From assembly GCA_020881915.1 (NCBI GenBank), contig JAJFPB010000003.1, forward strand, positions 3,472,001-3,536,000: DNA of 64,000 nucleotides, given 5' to 3'. The translations under genes and the position numbers were made by a program. The notes below the pieces were generated by a model. It saw only the letters and a list, made by a program, of their open reading frames with translations, was not told the origin of the DNA and did not search any database. Positions 48,608-60,000 of this stretch are shown here, piece by piece; positions within the stretch are counted from its first letter, which is position 1, and each line of letters opens with the position of its first letter. This DNA is from Paramyrothecium sp. XJ0827. Lineage: Eukaryota > Ascomycota > Sordariomycetes > Hypocreales > Stachybotryaceae.

Positions 48608-51600
48608 TTACTGGAACTTCGAATCGCTTTCCATCGGGGAAGAATTCAAAGTCTTGATCATCATCCTCTGCCTGCCCTTGTCCGTTACGAGCAGGTTGCG
48701 GCTGGCGAACACGGCTTTCATAGTCTCGACGACCTTGTGGAAACTGCTTGCAGCGCCACGTTCCTGGGTCAGACGGACAATGCAAAGAGGCTGCCTCTTC
48801 CCATGCTCGATGACTGTCATGACTTCCGCAGCAAATTCGACCTCTTTAAGATTCAAGACTGTTGAACATTGTCAGCATACTGATGATACCTTAGACGGCA
48901 AGCGAGAGACATGGGATGGTACATACAGTTCTTAGCCCCGACTCTTGCAAAGATGATGTTTCGATTCTTGTCAACTTGAATGCCCCGAATACCATATCTT
49001 CGCCATTCTCGGAACAAGATGGCTATCTCCTGTCTCGCCCGTTTGCGAGAAATAACCATGCACATGTAACTGGTAGCCGGCTTCACACGGAACAGTCGAG
49101 CAAGCCAGTTCTGTTTGACTTCAATGTTGCGGACTCCATCCGATCCTGAATCCCGCCAGTTTGAACGATTGCCTCGCTTCGTGTTTGTGCCATCTGAAGC
49201 TGCCTGCTCATGTTCAGGCACCTCTACATGACCAATTAGCTTGTGATCCTGTAATCAGTGGGCGAAACGAAAACATTACTCATACCTTCAACGGACATTC
49301 TAGACTCCTTCACCTTGTTGTTCTTCCAGAAGGTGAAGTTGAAACTTCTCTTCTTGTTGATTGTATCTGAAGCGTTGGAGTCAAGCGACGAATGCTCTTT
49401 GGAGTCGACCGTTGCCTCTGGGTAATCTTCAGCACCACCGTATGTTTCGTTTACAACCTCCGCTTTCGATAAGCGCTTGAACCATGAAGATTTCTTCTTC
49501 TTTATCGTTTCATAGGAACTTTGTGAGACAACTCGATCCTGCTCGACCGCTTGACTGCTACTAGCAGAGTTTTCCGTCACGGTCCTCTTTCGAACAGTAA
49601 GTGGCTTTGGTGCCTTGACTGGGCTAAGAGCTGTTGGCGACTGAACCACACGGATTGTGTTCTCAACTGTCCTGAGATATTCGGCGTTTTGCTCGTGCTT
49701 TTTCTTCTGGTCTGCCGTATGCGGCGGCGCTGATACGGTTCGTGCCTTGTCGTAATTCGCCATGCCAAGGTGTGAGTTTTCGTTTATTGATGGTAAAGTT
49801 CCAATGGGCGTGCGAGTGACGTCTTGGGGGACAGGAGCCGAGACGATACGGCGATCTGGTTGCATGGACGCATCAGATAACTTCACGTCAGCATCGAGCT
49901 TGTGATCAACGCGAATGTTGTTGTATGTATCCACTTTGGTCGCAGACACAGCTGGGTAAGCCGACGCATGTCCGTGTTCTGTCTGAATCGCTGGCGAAGC
50001 ACGTCCTACAGGAACAGGTGGAAGTGGACGGCGCTCCCAAGTCCTCGTAACGAATGGTCCCGAGGCCTTCGAATCCTGGATGTTGGTCTGCTGATGAGAT
50101 GAAGGTGAAGTTTGCTCATCGTATTTGTAAGTATCTGTTAAAGACCCAGCGATAGAGCCATCCTTAATTAGTGTGTTCTTGAAAGCTTCGTCGCAACTTT
50201 TCGCAACATTACTGCTCAGGTTTCGAAGCTCTTCGTGAAATATCACTGACGCATTCTTTTTGAGCTGATGCAGCGGTGGGGCTTCGACGTCAGTTTGGCT
50301 GTTGCTAGAGGATGTGGTTTCTCTCAAGTCTGGCGTGTCGCGCTTGGCTTGTGAGCTAACTTGTTGGGTTGTTGACTGCTCTTGTTTTGCAGCAAGGGAT
50401 CGCTTCTTAACCTTTGAAAAGTCGACCGCCCTCTTGTGGCGCAAGCCGCGCCCTTGAGCGCGTGGGGTCCCATGGTGACTACTGTGCAGCGATGTTACAG
50501 AGCCTCGTGAGGATCGCGGACGAACGCCATACGAGGCTCCTCTGGATGACGGACGCGCTCGTTGGTGTTGAGGTCCATGACGCGCCTTGGGAGGCTGCGA
50601 TTCGTGCCTGTCGCTCGAGGCCCGACTGTCTTGGTGAAGCGTGACTTTTGGTGGTACAGCCGACGGGTCGTATGTCCGAAGCATTCGACTGTCACGATAA
50701 GGATCATAACTTTGAACGGTCTCTGTTTCTGTGTCCGCGGTGCGTGAAATCACCGTGAAACGTGAGACAGACCGTACTCGTCCGTTAGGGCCTGGCTGGG
50801 CAAATTGGCATGTTGAGACACGCTTTTTCCATGCTCCAGGTTTGAGATGATGATAGTCACTCATGGAATGGGCCAATTCTGGCTTGAAGTCCTCCAGCTG
50901 CTTCTCACGGTACGTGTGAAGTAGCCAGTAAAATGCCTTCTGGTCATTCGGCCTGAAAGATGTTAGCGGGATCGAGAGGCGTTCCGAAAGAAGGTTTATA
51001 TGAGAGACTCACTCTTCGCATGATAGCTTCATAGCAAGGTCACTCTCACTGAACATGTGCCACATAGATCGTAGCTGCCGAAGGAGCTGAGGGTCTATCT
51101 GATGCCTAAGCACGGGAGTGTACTGAAATCCTTTGCGTGTGTCAGGAGGCTGGCCACTGTTGTTACCAAGGTCGTCGAGATAGCTGTATTTTTGTACAAG
51201 GGGGTGGCGCCATATCTGCTTTAAAGAAATGCGTCGGTCGGGATTTACTTGCAACATGCGCCGAATCAGATCTTCTGCTTCGGGGCTCAAGAATTTTGGC
51301 ATCTCGTAATATCCCTTCTTAGTTTTAGCCATCATGATGCGGAGGTCAGGATCATCAAACGGAAGAGCAGCCGAGAGCATGGCATATAAAATAACACCCA
51401 TACTCCAGATATCTGCCTTGTCTCCACGGTACTGTTTATTCTTAAGAAGTTCCGGGGCAGCATAGTGAGGACTTCCACAAGCTGTAGCAAGCTGATGTGT
51501 GTCGGTTTGATGCAGCGCCGCCATTCCAAAGTCGGCAATCTTGATCTGATAATCGGCCGTGATGAGAATGTTTTCGGGCTTCAAGTCACGATGGCAGATG

Positions 51601-52425
51601 TTGAATGAATGGCAGTAAGTCATAGCACTGATGATTTGACGGAAAAAGTAGACTGCCACGTCTTCGGATAGCCTTCCTCTGGAATTAATGAAGGTGAACA
51701 GGTCGCCTTGATCAATGTATTCCAGGATCAGGTAGCTGCTTGATGATTAGCTCGGAATAAGCGTGGACTCGGGTAGGGTAGACAAACATTTCGGAGCGGT
51801 TTTCCCAGATATCGTAGAGCTTCATAATGTTGGGATGTTCAATGAGCTTGAGAATGGCGACTTCTCTTTCAATAGCCACAGGGACGCGTATTTCTCCATT
51901 GATCTGCTCGGGAAGACTGTTGTCCCACTTACTGAGGGCTGCTAGGCTGCTATCTTGGACCAGATATGCCATTCGCCTATTCACAATCTTGACGGCAGCA
52001 AGCTGAGCAGTATGAAGATGACGGCAGAGCCGAACGCGGGCTGAGGATCCTTTGCCCAGCGTCCTGCCCAACTGCCATGGACCAACATGGGTCTTGTAGC
52101 TCTTCCTACTACGACTCGAAGAAGTGGACGCGTAGGAAGCTTGAGAGTAGCGTTTGTTGTCATTGTGAGCCTGCACCGGCTGTAGCGATGAGTTGACTGG
52201 TGGAGTCGAGGCGGCGGTATGGTTAGGCGCGGAAGTCACGCGGCCAGCGACCGGGCCATGAACGAGACCGGATGATTTCTGAGGGTGGTCGGCGGACGCA
52301 GAGGTGATTGATCGATGATTCTGGAGCTTATACGACTGGTGTTCCGGCGTTGGGATGGAAGAATTAATGCGATTCGTAGCTTCAGCAAGAGGAGAGCGAA
52401 CAGCGGCTGCATATACTTCCGCCAT
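48608..52425 (-). CDS. GIN4/HSL1/KCC4-type (Nim1-related) serine/threonine protein kinase
   Basis: Exons 52425..51788, 51735..51013, 50952..49286, 49223..48927 and 48858..48608 encode 1191 aa. The kinase domain spans about 116-400, with glycine loop GKGSSARV (124-131), Lys146 (AAVKIV), HRD at 261-263 (CHRDLKPEN), DFG at 281-283 and activation loop ATACGSPHYAAPE, so it should be active. A long disordered Ser/Pro/Lys region follows (about 420-1000). The conserved C-terminal module (about 1030-1170; NWLARLFRVKPATSYMCM, then EVEFAAEVMTVIEHG and GAASSFHKVVETM) resembles the membrane-binding KA1-type end of this family. Such kinases localise to septin rings and couple septation and morphogenesis to mitotic entry through Wee1. 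Splice phases agree throughout; the first donor is the less common GTTTGT. The exact paralogue is unresolved. Confidence 0.9.
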
Positions 52426-53501
52426 GATGAGTCCCGTGGCAGGGATGAGGGACCGATCAGCACATAATCTTTGTTCGCTTGAAGATTGCTGGCACTGTGA
52501 AGGCGACTGGCCCTCCTTGATGAAGTCGGGGCGCCTCGGTCAACAAACAGACCACAGCCGATGGCGTAGGCAAACGCGTAAAGAAGAAGCTTTGACGAGG
52601 AGGAGGAGCGTGATGAACAGATGCAAAGGCACAGTTGGTCTGACGGGAGGAGGAGAGGAAGGCAGGGAGGAAGATGAGGGAAACAGGGAAAGTAAGCGAG
52701 ACGCGTCGGTTGTGAGGTTCGGAACTGGGCTGCTGTGGAATGCAATGATATAGAGCAGGTTTGGGTGGCGGTGTTTTGGACTGGCTGGCAGAAGGGAGGG
52801 CAGCTGGCACTGCAACTGGAATTGAGGAGTGGGAGCGCAGTGCTACATCCAGGTGGTCGAGCCAAGGAACCGGCCCCTGGGATCAAGATCAAGATGCACT
52901 TTCTGTCTTCCATGTGTCCTTAGCCTCGCTTGCTTATGCGGCACAGAAACTGGAAGCTGCCAATAAGGTCAGCCTCCCCTTCGCATTTTGGGATGCCGAT
53001 TGGAAACGGTGCCCGCACACATACACACGCACACCCACGTCACTGACCGATGGGAGCTCGGATGCATTCCAACTTTCCATCGTTGATGTTGTTGGGAGGA
53101 AGAGCAAGAGTAACAATAGAGTAACAATGCCTACCAGCTCCCAAAGGTGCATGATCTTCAGTCCTGATGGCGAACAAAGAAGAGGTACAGTTGAGAAATC
53201 TTCAACGATTCCATTGTTGATATCTTCTCCCGCCACTGACTTGATTGTCTCACATGTAATGGATCCCTGGGTCTGTGCTCTCAGAATTGGATCGGAGCAA
53301 TGACGGGAACGAGCAAGTGCTTGAAACTTGAAGAGCGGGTAGCACGGTACGAGTGAGTTCAGGGCTGGAGCTTTTGGTATTCCTTGCGAACCATGTGCCA
53401 GGACTGCGTTGAGAATGAATGTTGATTATCCGACTTGAGGTTCATCCCATCAAAGTACTGGGATTATATCTATATTTTGTGCGTGGTACTTTCATCCATC
53501 A
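52426..53501. other. Upstream region of the GIN4-type kinase
   Basis: About 1.1 kb between the kinase start (reading left) and tRNA-Gly. Its kinase-sense strand is pyrimidine-rich (52560-52720), consistent with a promoter and leader. The 180-225 codon frames here overlap on opposite strands and show no domain. Confidence 0.55.
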
Positions 53502-53583
53502 GCGTGAATGGTTTAGTGGTAAAATTCTCCGTTGCCATCCGTGCAGCGTCGGGGAGCCCTGGGTTCGATTCCCAGTTCACGCA
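53502..53583 (+). tRNA. tRNA-Gly(GCC), intron-containing
   Basis: A complete cloverleaf is visible. Acceptor GCGTGAA pairs with TTCACGC, followed by discriminator A at 53583. The D arm is GTTT-AGTGGTA-AAAT. The anticodon stem CTCCG (53527-53531) pairs with CGGGG (53550-53554). The loop is TT-GCC-A with anticodon GCC at 53534-53536, and the T arm carries GGTTCGATTCC. An 11 nt intron (53538-53548) sits one base 3' of the anticodon, the canonical nuclear tRNA intron position. Transcription stops are likely at T5 (53594) or the longer T run near 53638. Confidence 0.93.
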
Positions 53584-53863
53584 AGCGACTATCTTTTTGC
53601 CTTCACCAGCCCCAAATTGGCCTTTCAGCTGCCCTACTTTTTTGCACCTTTTCCGTTCCTTTTACGCCATTTATCCATTCCTGTCGAGTTCATAATATAA
53701 TCCCTCTCTTCAGCTCCTCTCTTTGAGGAGATATTATTATCACTCTCCTTGAGCTTGTTCGGCTGAGGCATTACACATGAGCAATGGTAGGACTCATCGG
53801 AGGTAGGGTGGGGATAACACTACATATACAGAATTAATGGCACTTAATTACATCTGCAACTGG
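53584..53863. other. Spacer between the two tRNA genes
   Basis: About 280 nt of relatively AT-rich DNA. It contains T runs that can end tRNA-Gly transcription and no other feature I can support. Confidence 0.6.
53638..53644 (+). terminator. T7 run, back-up RNA polymerase III terminator for tRNA-Gly
   Basis: Seven consecutive T lie 54 nt past the tRNA-Gly 3' end; a T5 run at 53594-53598 is the nearer candidate. RNA polymerase III stops at short T runs on the sense strand. Confidence 0.55.
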
Positions 53864-53937
53864 GTCCCTTAACTCAGTTGGTTAGAGTGTTGTACTAATA
53901 ATGCAAAAGTCGGCAGTTCGACCCTGTCAGGGACCAG
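53864..53937 (+). tRNA. tRNA-Ile(AAT)
   Basis: This is a 74 nt intronless cloverleaf. Acceptor GGTCCCT pairs perfectly with AGGGACC plus discriminator A. The D stem is ACTC/GAGT, the anticodon stem TTGTA/TGCAA with loop CTAATAA (anticodon AAT), and the T stem GGCAG/CTGTC around TTCGACC. Several stems use A-T or G-T pairs where fungal tRNA-Ile usually has G-C, but pairing is retained on both sides, so I call it functional. It ends 146 nt before the PKS stop codon, on the opposite strand. Confidence 0.9.
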
Positions 53938-53945
53938 TGCAATCA

Positions 53946-53951
53946 TTTTTT
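53946..53951 (+). terminator. T6 RNA polymerase III terminator of tRNA-Ile
   Basis: A T6 run begins 9 nt after the tRNA-Ile 3' end, the expected place for a polymerase III stop. Confidence 0.75.
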
Positions 53952-54083
53952 GGGGTTTCTTTTTGCTATGTGTGCACATTTTTGGCTCGCTGGGGCGGCA
54001 TCTCGTTATTTTTTATTCGTTCTCTTGTATCGAATTGCAATCTCGATGACTGTCCCATTTCCGACTTTGGTAACATCTGTTCA

Positions 54084-57000
54084 TTATCCTTTGGTAGAGA
54101 GCACGACCGAGTCTTCTCTCCCATACCTACCTCTTTCCGCAATCATCAATGCCATTTCGGCAACGCTTTGGTCACTCAGTATCTCAAACACGGACATCTG
54201 CACCAAGCAGTTGTTCAAAACCCAATTACGGATTCCCACTGCAACAAGGGAGTCGATTCCGTATGCAGCTGGAGACTTTCTCCCATCAAGCTCTTCCGGG
54301 AGCATCGTCATTGACTTGGCTAGCAGCCGCACAAGCCCGGCCTTGACAACCTCCGCTGCTTCAGGGACGTTCGTGCAACATGCCAACTGAGTTCTGACAT
54401 CCTGGGCGCGGGAGGAATTGGAGCCGTCCTGCAACACGGAGTCGGGTGGCGGCATGTCAACGAGTTTCATGTACGAATACATGGCCATTTGGAACCAATA
54501 CGGGTCTGCCGGTTTGTTCTGGTGGAATATCCCTCCTGTCCCAACGCCCAGCACGACCTGTGGTGGCATTGGGATGCCAGGTAAGATTTCCGCCGTGATT
54601 GCATGTGTTACAACCCGTAGGAAGTCTTGGTGGCGAATGCCGTAAAATCCGTTTGCGCGCAGTATATCGAGAGTCGCATCATCATCTTCTAACATACCGG
54701 CTCCAAGCACGGGACCCAAGTCGATGGATACGGCGTGCTTGCCACGGCTTCGCATTTTTCTCGCCATAGCATCCAGGAAGCAATTGCCGGCCGCATAATT
54801 TGCCTGGCCGCGGTTGCCGATGACACCAGACGAGCTGGCGAGGAATATAAAAAACGAATTTTGCGCGGCAGCATTGATGCTGTTGACGAGGTTTTGTGTT
54901 CCGACTGTCTTCGGACGGAATGCCAGCTCCCAGTCAGACCAGGTCATGTTCCCGAAGATAGCGTCCTTGATGACAGCGGCACATTGGAAAACACCCCGAA
55001 TTGGCGGCATTTCGCTACATATCTCCTCCACCACCTTGTTGAGGCTGTCCGTTTCACATATGTCTACGTTGTACATACGCAATGAGACCCCCCGCTTCCG
55101 CATTTGAGCTGCCCAAGACTCAGCCTTCACGACTGACGTCTTGGAACGGGTCAAGAGGGCAATGTACCGCACGCCATTACTGACTAGAAGCTCGCAGATG
55201 CTTCTACCCAGGCCTCCGAGTCCACCTGCCAAGACGTACGTCCCGTTTGGATCAAGCGTGTCATTCAACTGTTGAGAGTCTGTCCTAGAACGTATGCGAA
55301 TCTTATCTCTACCAGGCCGATAGGTAGAGACCATAGCATATCCAATGTTTGGCCATTTTTGAATGTGCATCCATGCAGCGCCAAGGTCTGATATATCGAA
55401 ATTCGTTTTTACTTCGGATGACTCCATCATGCTTAGTGAAGACCCGGAGACGAGCGCCGTTGCTTTCTCAAAGAGTTCACAAACGAACAGAGGATCCTCT
55501 TGCAGCAACAGCCGTAAATTAAACTTTACAACAGTTATTGAGTCTGGGAGGGCTCTGTTAAGGGCCCTTGAGTCTGCAGCGTTAGCAGCATGTATAATAG
55601 TACCACCTATCGACATTAGCAACGGTCCGTCAAGACTTGATATCTACCTACAGGGTCGAACACATTGGCAGTCAGCCTCTTGATGGGCGCCTGTTGGGCT
55701 GTATACCACATCTACTCCTTTGCCATAGGTCTTGCATCGGACAATTTCAGCGAGGGAATCTGAGGCGATATTCAGTATGTGATCCTCCGCAAGGCCCTTT
55801 GAGAGAAGTATTGACCGCTGTTGCTCGGCGCCTGGTTCATCGACCGTGGCAAAAACCTCGGCGCCCATTATAAGACTGATGTCGAGTGCGGCGAGTCCTT
55901 CCGCACTCGCACCAAGTTGCACCAACACTTTCTTCGAGGGCGCAATGCGACCAGCGTGTACTAGACCATAATAAGCGCTCACATACAAGCTGGGGATGAA
56001 GCCGGTCTGGTGCAACTTCACCCATCGCGCATCTACGTGAATGGTGTCTTGAAAGGCACCACGGGACAAAAGCGAGCAAACGCGATCTCCAGGGCTGAAA
56101 TTGGTGACATTGGCACCGATGCCACGAACACGACCATACACATCCAAACCTATCATCTCGTTGTCCGTGCGATTCAGGAATGCTTCCAGGTCTAGCCTCC
56201 TCAAGGGCGCTTCCTCGAACATAATTTCAACCTCGTTCGGCCCAAGTTTGGGGCGCTCGAACTCGACGAAGAGGGGGCTGTTGTCGAGGAGGTTGGACCT
56301 TGAAAGTTCTAGTTTCACTCCAATCTTATGGTTGTTGTAGGATTGGTAGCTGCTTAATGAGCCTACAACAACCCTGGTTTGACCGTCATGCTCAATGAGC
56401 TCATTTAGAGCTGGGATGGGACGTAACCGAGGAATGAACACCTTGTTCGCGCTCAGAGCGAATTCCGTGTCTTGGACCGCGTTTTCCATGCCTGGCCCAG
56501 ACCGAAATGTCTGCTTGAGGATATGTAACACACGACTTGCGAGTAAACTGTTGCTTGGACTTGTTTCGTAATCAAGGTCGATAGTCACTACTCTCTTGAG
56601 TGAATCCTCAGACATCAGTGTCCGAGCTAACGCGATGATTGGGGATGCTTTGGGCTCATGGGGAGCCATGTTCGCTCCCCTTGTGACCCAAATAATGCCT
56701 GAAGCTGAGCTGTACATGGACTTGAATGCTTCAAAATCCGACTGGCCCCACGTATAGAGGGAGCTGGAGGTAGAGTTTGTTTCAGATAGATCGAGGACGG
56801 ACAATAAGATGCAGTCAGCCATGAATGATTTCTTTTCTACGGCGTCCTCAAGTCGCATTTCAGAGAGAATAGTCGTCGACGTCGGACTATTCATTGCTTT
56901 CCGCAGCTCGTTCAGAAATGAAGAAACTTCCACGCTATCCGCGTCCGGTTTCAGCAAAACAATGCGCATCTGGGATTCGTGGGAGGAAGCATCCCCAGCT

Positions 57001-60000
57001 GGAATCCTCTGATACGTCAGATGTGGGTGCAGGCAGTTCGAAGCACCGTCTTTGCGTACAACACCGAACATTTGATCTGAAATGTTCAGGGCTTCGTCAC
57101 AAGAGCTCGGGCCGAATTCAAATGGAAGATCCAATTGAGTGAAGTTTTCTGCCCTTAACAAGACACCTCCGGGCTGAACAAACAATTTGGGATCAATACT
57201 GCTTGGCATTGGCGTCGAAGCAATGACGATGTGATAGTTCCGGAGTGTACCAAGAGTGGTACTGCTCTTTGTCTCCATAAAAGCTTCCAGGGCCGTATCT
57301 TTGACTATTTCTCTGGCGAGTAAACTAGTTTGGTCGCCATTGTAGTCGACAACAGTGTACCTCGACAATGATGGTGCTGCGCAAGGGCTGGGAGCGACTA
57401 CATCAAATATTTTGCGTGTCAGAATGGGACCTCCCCCAACTTGTAAGACTCTCAGGCCAGGATACTTGTGAGCGTAGCCTTCAATGAGCTGGTCAAATGA
57501 AGCTGGAATCATTGAGCTGGGATCCTCTTTCCAGATGATCTCACTACAAAGGTTGTGATAGTTCGGCAAAAAGCTACTGTTCGAGATGGGAACAGCAGTG
57601 AAGCGTAGCCCGTTCGCATAAACATATGATGTGTCGGAACCCGCTTGCTTCATGAACAATGTCCCTGTAGCATTTTGCATACTGAGTTGGTCTGCTGTAG
57701 CATACCCATGAAAGCTTGTGGATTTGGAACATACAACATCAGCCGAGACGCATAGACGCTTAATGAAAGTGGGAACCATCGCAACTGGCCTGATTGCGAA
57801 TAGTGTCTGGAACATGCTGTCGAGGGTGGTGGGATGTAAAAGGTGAGGATACTCAAATTTGCTGGGCATACAGACCTGCGTATCTGGTACCTGAACTTCG
57901 CTCACGCAAGAGTTGCTGTTCCTCCGTATTTTGGCAATGTTGCGGAAGAGGGGGCCGTAGTTGATGCCGGCAACATCAAGTTGTTCATACAATTGGCGGG
58001 GGTTAAGCACTTCGACGCATGATTCATTCACCTCTCTGTAGCGAGCGGTGTGAATTTTGGGCCTGACATCGCAGGGTGTACGACAGCGTACTCGCAGGAA
58101 ACCTGTGGCATGACGTTCCCATGATTTATCAAGCGGCTTCGAGTAGATGGTGAACACTGCTGGACTGTCCACCAAGGCTCCTTGGAGTGATTCTAGTCGT
58201 ATGTGTAGGGTTACCTCAAGACCGTGAGATGTGTCGGGGATAAGCATGGCTTTTTCAATATCCATGTCGCTGATTTCGTAGCTTTGGGCATGTGCCGAGC
58301 CTGGCACCATCTGTGTCGCGGCTTCGAGCACCATAGAGATCATCCCCGCTGCCGGGTAAACAATTGCCTTTTGAATCTGGTGGTCTTGAATCCATGGAAT
58401 TTCGGAAACGCGGATAAATCCTCGCCATCGACGTTCGAAAGGAGTTGAGTCTGGGGTGGGCGCGCCAATAAGATCCTGCCGCGGGTGCTCTCGAAACCGT
58501 ATAGCTCTGTCTAAATGGGATTCGTGCCAATACGTCTTTTCGTGGTTCCAAGGATATGGGGGCAGATCAGTCAAGCATACGGGTGACTTCTCCTTGGAAC
58601 CATCACACATGACAACCTTCATGTTGAGTTGATATCCCCGGCACCACAAATCTCCTACAACCCGCAGAACTGTCTTCGTCTCCTGAGTGCGTGCATCCAT
58701 AATAGAGTGATATTTGGGCGAGATATTAGGTGGAAATCTTGACACGATGTCTATCGTAGGTGATCGTAGTGCGGCGTGAGGGCTAATCTCGAGTAGAATG
58801 TCTGGTGGGCTGGTCGAGCACGCGCTCATCATGGCTTCCGTGGCGGCTAGATACTGGACAGGTGACACCAAGTTTTTAGCCCAGTACCTGGAAGTAAGTT
58901 CTTTCCCTGATATCTCTTTTCCTGTGACGGAAGAGAACATTCTAATGCCCGGATGGAAGCATTGCGGTGTGACATGTCGAAGGAGTGCCTTGTAATCCGG
59001 TTCGATGAGTTTCATATGCGAGGAGTGATAGGCGATATTGACATTGAGGACTCTACAAAACACGTTTTTCTGCTTCAAGTCATTGGCGATGTACAAGATG
59101 GATGCAGTTCGTCCAGACAACGTAGTCGAATGTGGACTGTTGATACACGCGATTTGTGCAGACTGGAAAATGGATTCCAAATATTTCTCTGCTTCTGCTT
59201 GGGCCATGGCTACCACAATCATTGCGCCTCTCAGCTTCGGCGCAAGTATCGGAAGCGTGGCTGCGGCCAGGCCACGGTAATATGCCACCTCCCAGGCTTG
59301 TTCCCTCGAAAGGGCTCCGGCAGCAAACGCCGCAGCAATTTCTCCGGAAGAGTGACCAAGCACACAGCTCGGGCGAACGCCAAAGCCGGCAAGGAGCTCC
59401 ACAAGGGCGATCTGGACGGCTGTCGTTGCAGGTTGCGAGATGTCCGGTTCAGATAACCTGGATTTGCCCTTGTGTCTCAGGATTTCTTCCAAGAGGTCAT
59501 AAGAGCTTCCAAGCCTAGTTTTCAGATAGTAACTGGCCTCCCAAATGCTGACCCGGTACTGTCTAAAGCGCATGAGATCTTTGCCCATTTGTGCCCATTG
59601 AGTTCCCTGGCCGCCGAACAGAAAACATATGCTTTGGTGAGGGCCAGGCGAGCACCTTGAGCCCAAACTTTGGGTTGCAAATTTCATTTGTCGAGTGAGG
59701 TCGTCCATTGTCTCTGCTACTAAGCACAGTCTCCATTCGAGCTGGGAGCGGCGACAGCCCAAGGTATAGGCATAATCATGGAACTGTTTGCTGGGATGCG
59801 CATCATCTTTGGAAAGCAAATAATCAAGGTGTGTGTTCAGAACACGTTCGAGGCCCGATCTTTCGTGAGATGAATAGCAAAATAGTCTGGGAACCGACTC
59901 TTGATACTGGGTCTCGAGAACTGACTGGGACTTACTCTCCTGAATCGCATTTGGAGAACGCGTCGGAGACCTCAGACAATGCAGATTTCTTGAAGTATCG

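Noticed and set aside
48561..48785. Alternative frame at the kinase 3' end suggesting a frameshift
   Set aside because: The other frame continues the conserved C-terminal module (KVVETM...VTDKGRQRMMIKTL) and stops naturally at 48608, so no frameshift is needed.
53419..53726. Plus-strand frames overlapping tRNA-Gly
   Set aside because: They run through the tRNA gene and T-rich flanks; no protein similarity.
55644..55646. PKS as a pseudogene because of an in-frame TAG
   Set aside because: A phase-consistent 45 nt intron with good donor, branch and acceptor removes it and restores the expected family sequence.
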